DNA from: Fen-999 sp035505955
Lineage (GTDB): Bacteria; Pseudomonadota; Gammaproteobacteria; Burkholderiales; Rhodocyclaceae
Assembly (NCBI GenBank): GCA_035505955.1
Contig: DATJQH010000150.1
Coordinates: forward strand, 1 to 7,842
Length of the DNA stretch: 7,842 nt
Reading direction: 5' to 3'
The notes under the pieces were generated by a model that was not told where the DNA came from, ran no database searches, and worked only from the letters and a program-made list of their open reading frames with translations. This document shows, in pieces, positions 5,760-7,842 of this stretch. The position numbers were made by a program, and so were the translations under genes. The number at the start of each line of letters is the position of its first letter. Position 1 is the first letter of the stretch.

Positions 5760-7144
5760 CTGCGGTCGAGCCGGCGCAGCACTTCGTCGCGGCCCAGTAC
5801 TTCGAGCACCGCGTCGATCGCCGGCGATTGCGGCTGGCCGAGCAGCGCGACGCGCAGCGGAATGGCGACCTGCGGCATCTTCATGCCGCAGGCGGCCAGC
5901 GTTTCCTTCATCGCCGCACCGATCGCCGGCTTCTCCCACGCACAGGTTGCCAGTTTGTCGCGCAGGACCTTGAGCGCCGCGCGCGCCGCATCCGTGAGGT
6001 GGGTTGCGATCATCTCGGCCGAGGGATGCACGGCGACGCAGAATGGCTCGCAGGCGTCGGCCATTTCGTTCAGGTTGGCGGCCCGATCCTGATAGAGCGC
6101 GATCACCTTCTCAAGTGGCGGCCCCGCTTCGGGATCGACACCGCGCCGCGCCAGGCGCCGCGCCACATCGGCCGCGAGGCGTACCGTCGCGGCTGACTTT
6201 ATGTAGTGGGCGTTGAGCCAGTTGAGCTTCTCGGTGTTGAACTGCGCCGCCGACGAGGTGATGTGGTCAAGGTCGAACCACTGGACGAATTGCTCCATGG
6301 AGAACACTTCGTCGTCGCCGTGCGACCAACCCAGGCGCGCGAGATAGTTCAGCACCGCCTCGGGCAGGTAGCCGTCCTCGTCGTACTGCATCACGGAGAC
6401 TGCGCCGTGGCGCTTGGAGAGCTTGGTGCCGTCGTCGCCGAGGATCATCGACAGGTGCGCGTACTCCGGCACCTGCGCGCCGAGCGCCGCCAGCACGTTG
6501 ATCTGGCGCGGCGTGTTGTTTACGTGGTCGTCGCCGCGGATCACGTGCGTGATCTTCATGTCCCAGTCGTCCACCACGACGCAGAAGTTGTAGGTGGGCG
6601 TGCCGTCGGCGCGCGCAATGATGAAATCGTCGAGTTCGGTGTTGGCGATTTCGATGCGCCCTTTGACGCCGTCGTCCCACGCCACCACACCATCGATCGG
6701 ATTGCGGAAGCGCACGACAGGCGCAACGCCTGCCGGCGGCACTGGCAACGCCTTGCCGGCCTCGGGCCGCCAGCGGCCGTCGTAGCGCGGCTTCTCGTGC
6801 CGCGCCATCTGCTCCTGGCGCATCGCATCGAGGTCCTCGGGCGACGTGTAGCAGTGGTAGGCCGTGCCGGCCGCGAGCATCTGCGCGATCACTTCCTTGT
6901 AGCGCGGCATGCGCTGCATCTGATAGAACGGGCCTTCGTCGTGCGCGAGACCGAGCCACTGCATGCCGTCGAGGATCGCCTGCACCGCCGCCGGCGTGGA
7001 GCGCGCCACATCCGTATCCTCGATGCGCAGGATGAACGTGCCACCGTGGCGGCGCGCATAGGCCCAGGCGAACAGCGCGGTGCGCGCGCCGCCGATGTGG
7101 AGGTAGCCGGTGGGACTCGGAGCGAAGCGGGTGCGGACGGTCAT
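5753..7144 (-). CDS. gltX: Glutamyl-tRNA synthetase
   Basis: The 463-residue product (E. coli GltX is 471) is a class I synthetase that charges tRNA-Glu in the cytoplasm. The HIGH-type signature is HIGG at 16-19 within FAPSPTGYLHIGGARTALF, and the KMSKS-type loop is KLSKR at 241-245. Other family marks include RIEDTD and RYDGRW. Of the positions that carry zinc ligands in E. coli GluRS, C98 is kept, but 100, 125 and 127 are Thr, Trp and Pro, so the zinc site is absent. This occurs in other bacterial GluRS. I chose the ATG at 7144 because the family begins at about this residue; an in-frame start at 7183 would add 13 atypical residues. No clear Shine-Dalgarno is seen, only a possible -10 (TAGAAT) upstream. 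The gene is divergent from tRNA-Val and overlaps the upstream-strand glycine-zipper gene tail-to-tail. Confidence 0.97.
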   Translation of the reverse strand: MTVRTRFAPSPTGYLHIGGARTALFAWAYARRHGGTFILRIEDTDVARSTPAAVQAILDGMQWLGLAHDEGPFYQMQRMPRYKEVIAQMLAAGTAYHCYTSPEDLDAMRQEQMARHEKPRYDGRWRPEAGKALPVPPAGVAPVVRFRNPIDGVVAWDDGVKGRIEIANTELDDFIIARADGTPTYNFCVVVDDWDMKITHVIRGDDHVNNTPRQINVLAALGAQVPEYAHLSMILGDDGTKLSKRHGAVSVMQYDEDGYLPEAVLNYLARLGWSHGDDEVFSMEQFVQWFDLDHITSSAAQFNTEKLNWLNAHYIKSAATVRLAADVARRLARRGVDPEAGPPLEKVIALYQDRAANLNEMADACEPFCVAVHPSAEMIATHLTDAARAALKVLRDKLATCAWEKPAIGAAMKETLAACGMKMPQVAIPLRVALLGQPQSPAIDAVLEVLGRDEVLRRLDRSY

Positions 7145-7170
7145 GGCAGAGCTGCAAAGGGAAAGCGCGG

Positions 7171-7176
7171 ATTCTA
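7171..7176 (-). promoter_or_regulatory. Possible -10 element of gltX
   Basis: On the minus strand this reads TAGAAT, matching the TATAAT consensus at 5 of 6 positions, 26 bp upstream of the gltX ATG. No recognisable -35 box is found at 16-18 bp spacing (the region is CGGCC-rich), so this is a weak call. If real, the start site would leave a leader of only about 20 nt. Confidence 0.3.
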
Positions 7177-7188
7177 CCGGCATCCGGT

Positions 7189-7218
7189 TTGACCGGCCGC
7201 CGCCCTCTGTGGTTAAAT
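7189..7218 (+). promoter_or_regulatory. Promoter of the tRNA-Val gene
   Basis: The -35 box TTGACC (7189-7194, 5 of 6) and the -10 box TTAAAT (7213-7218, 4 of 6) have 18-bp spacing. The -10 is followed by a very GC-rich stretch (GCGCGCC), a discriminator type typical of stable-RNA promoters under stringent control. The predicted start is about 10 nt before the mature tRNA 5' end. Confidence 0.65.
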
Positions 7219-7235
7219 GCGCGCCTCCGCAGGAT

Positions 7236-7310
7236 GGGCGGTTAGCTCAGCGGTAGAGCACTGCCTTCACACGGCAGGGGTCACTGGTTCGAAACCAGTA
7301 CCGCCCACCA
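7236..7310 (+). tRNA. tRNA-Val (anticodon CAC)
   Basis: The 75-nt gene folds as a complete cloverleaf. The acceptor stem is GGGCGGT (7236-7242) with ACCGCCC (7300-7306), followed by discriminator A7307 and an encoded CCA (7308-7310). The D arm contains GCTCAGCGGTAGAGC. The anticodon stem CTGCC/GGCAG (7261-7265, 7273-7277) carries loop TTCACAC, with anticodon CAC at 7268-7270 reading GUG (Val). The T arm is ACTGG-TTCGAAA-CCAGT (7283-7299). It stands alone, with its own promoter and terminator. Confidence 0.97.
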
Positions 7311-7320
7311 AGCACGCTCG

Positions 7321-7347
7321 AAGGCCATCGCACACGGTGGCCTTTTC
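7321..7347 (+). terminator. Intrinsic terminator between tRNA-Val and rdgC
   Basis: AAGGCCATCG (7321-7330) pairs with CGGTGGCCTT (7335-7344), giving 10 pairs with one G-U around a CACA loop. The stem is followed directly by a short T tract (TTTT at 7343-7346, then CC). It lies 10 nt after the tRNA CCA end. The T tract is short, so read-through into rdgC is plausible. Confidence 0.75.
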
Positions 7348-7352
7348 CATTT

Positions 7353-7357
7353 GGAGG
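7353..7357 (+). promoter_or_regulatory. Ribosome binding site of rdgC
   Basis: GGAGG, a near-perfect Shine-Dalgarno, lies 7 nt upstream of the ATG at 7365. It is only 6 nt downstream of the T tract of the tRNA terminator. Confidence 0.85.
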
Positions 7358-7364
7358 CTCCATC

Positions 7365-7842
7365 ATGTGGTTCCGCAATCTGCAACTCTACCGGCTGAGC
7401 GAGGAGTGGAACAAGGATGCCACGCGCTTTGCGGCGCGACTCGCGAAGACAGCCTTCCAGCCCTGCGGCGGCTTCGACATGCAGTCCCGCGGCTGGGTGC
7501 CGCCGCGCGGCAACGACGGTGAACTGCTGGTGTCCGTCAACAGGCAATGGTTGATCGCTTTGGGCGTCGAGCAGAAGTTGCTGCCGGGCAGCGTGATCCG
7601 GCAATACACGCAGTCGCGGCTCGCCGAACTCGAAGCGAAGCAGGGCTTCAAGCCCGGACGCGCGCAGGCACGCGACATGCGCGAGCAGGTGACGGCCGAG
7701 CTGCTGCCGCGCGCGCTGGTCACGCGTCGGCTGGTGTACGCCTGGATCGACCCGGTAAACCACTGGCTGGTCATCGACGCGGCAAGTCCGGCGAAAGCGG
7801 AGCTGGTGCTCGACCACCTTAAGCTCGCGCTCGACGACCTGC
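7365..7842 (+). CDS. rdgC: Recombination-associated protein RdgC, N-terminal part (partial)
   Basis: The first 159 codons are present and the frame is open to the window edge; full RdgC is about 300 residues. RdgC is a nucleoid-associated, ring-forming DNA-binding protein that restrains RecA-driven recombination. Family marks are the start MWFRNLQLYRL, FQPCGGFDMQSRGWVPP (about residues 31-47), LLPGSVIRQ, the LLPRAL segment and WIDPVNHWLVIDAAS. All align with E. coli RdgC (LWFKNLMVYRL ... GWVPP ... LLPRAF ... WIDTVN). The ATG at 7365 is supported by GGAGG 7 nt ahead and by the family N-terminus. It follows tRNA-Val with an intrinsic terminator between. Expression could come from read-through of the tRNA promoter, since no separate promoter is visible in the 54-nt gap. 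Confidence 0.96.
   Translation, partial: MWFRNLQLYRLSEEWNKDATRFAARLAKTAFQPCGGFDMQSRGWVPPRGNDGELLVSVNRQWLIALGVEQKLLPGSVIRQYTQSRLAELEAKQGFKPGRAQARDMREQVTAELLPRALVTRRLVYAWIDPVNHWLVIDAASPAKAELVLDHLKLALDDL

Noticed and set aside
5759..5780. GCTGCG/CGCAGC inverted repeat at the end of gltX as a bidirectional terminator
   Set aside because: It has only six pairs, a 10-nt loop and no T tract on either strand, and it lies inside gltX coding sequence.
6206..7192. 328-codon plus-strand frame opposite gltX
   Set aside because: It is the antisense shadow of a textbook GluRS; the translation is Val/Arg/His-rich without motifs.
7217..7522. Small frame reading through tRNA-Val
   Set aside because: The SSAVEH...TAGVTGSKPVPP peptide is the well-known artefact of translating a tRNA gene.
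1..7842. CRISPR array, prophage, insertion sequence or defence island
   Set aside because: No regularly spaced direct repeats, transposase, integrase or terminal inverted repeats are seen. The tRNA-Val 3' end is followed by a terminator and rdgC, not an integrated element.

Overview
The window is high-GC DNA (by eye well above 60% G+C) from a proteobacterium. RdgC and the fused MnmC point to Gamma- or Betaproteobacteria. The gene styles (a glycine-zipper CxxC protein family, a zinc-site-less GluRS, and a possible GFSRE-encoding repeat fragment) make Xanthomonadales/Lysobacterales my best guess. That placement is inference. Nothing in the sequence fixes the genus.

Left part (1-2680, plus strand). 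The 3' end of lysS (lysyl-tRNA synthetase) overlaps a complete mnmC (bifunctional tRNA wobble-uridine modification enzyme) by four bases. After 67 bp comes a 153-residue single-pass membrane protein with a CxxC motif. A very strong intrinsic terminator (2702-2737) closes this unit.

Middle (2738-5759, plus strand). A well-formed sigma70 promoter (TTGCCA, 17 bp, TATGAT) drives a 719-residue cytoplasmic c-di-GMP protein with the order PAS - GGDEF - EAL - CZB. The GGDEF motif, RxxD inhibitory site, EAL catalytic residues and the 3His/1Cys zinc site of CZB are all present. It is followed by a 219-residue glycine-zipper membrane protein. That protein is a clear paralogue of the 153-residue one on the other side, which has the same N-terminal membrane anchor, CxxCGTVESV motif and C-terminal domain but has lost the glycine zipper.

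Right part (5753-7842). gltX (glutamyl-tRNA synthetase) runs on the minus strand and overlaps the glycine-zipper gene tail-to-tail by 7 bp. Divergent from gltX is a tRNA-Val(CAC) gene with its own promoter and intrinsic terminator. It is followed by the first 159 codons of rdgC (recombination-associated protein), which runs off the window.

Most of the window is core translation machinery (lysS, mnmC, gltX, tRNA-Val). Set into it is a c-di-GMP signalling gene flanked by two related membrane proteins. That cassette is the most interesting part. I see no mobile element, CRISPR array, phage gene or obvious defence system. No stretch longer than about 300 bases lacks a gene.
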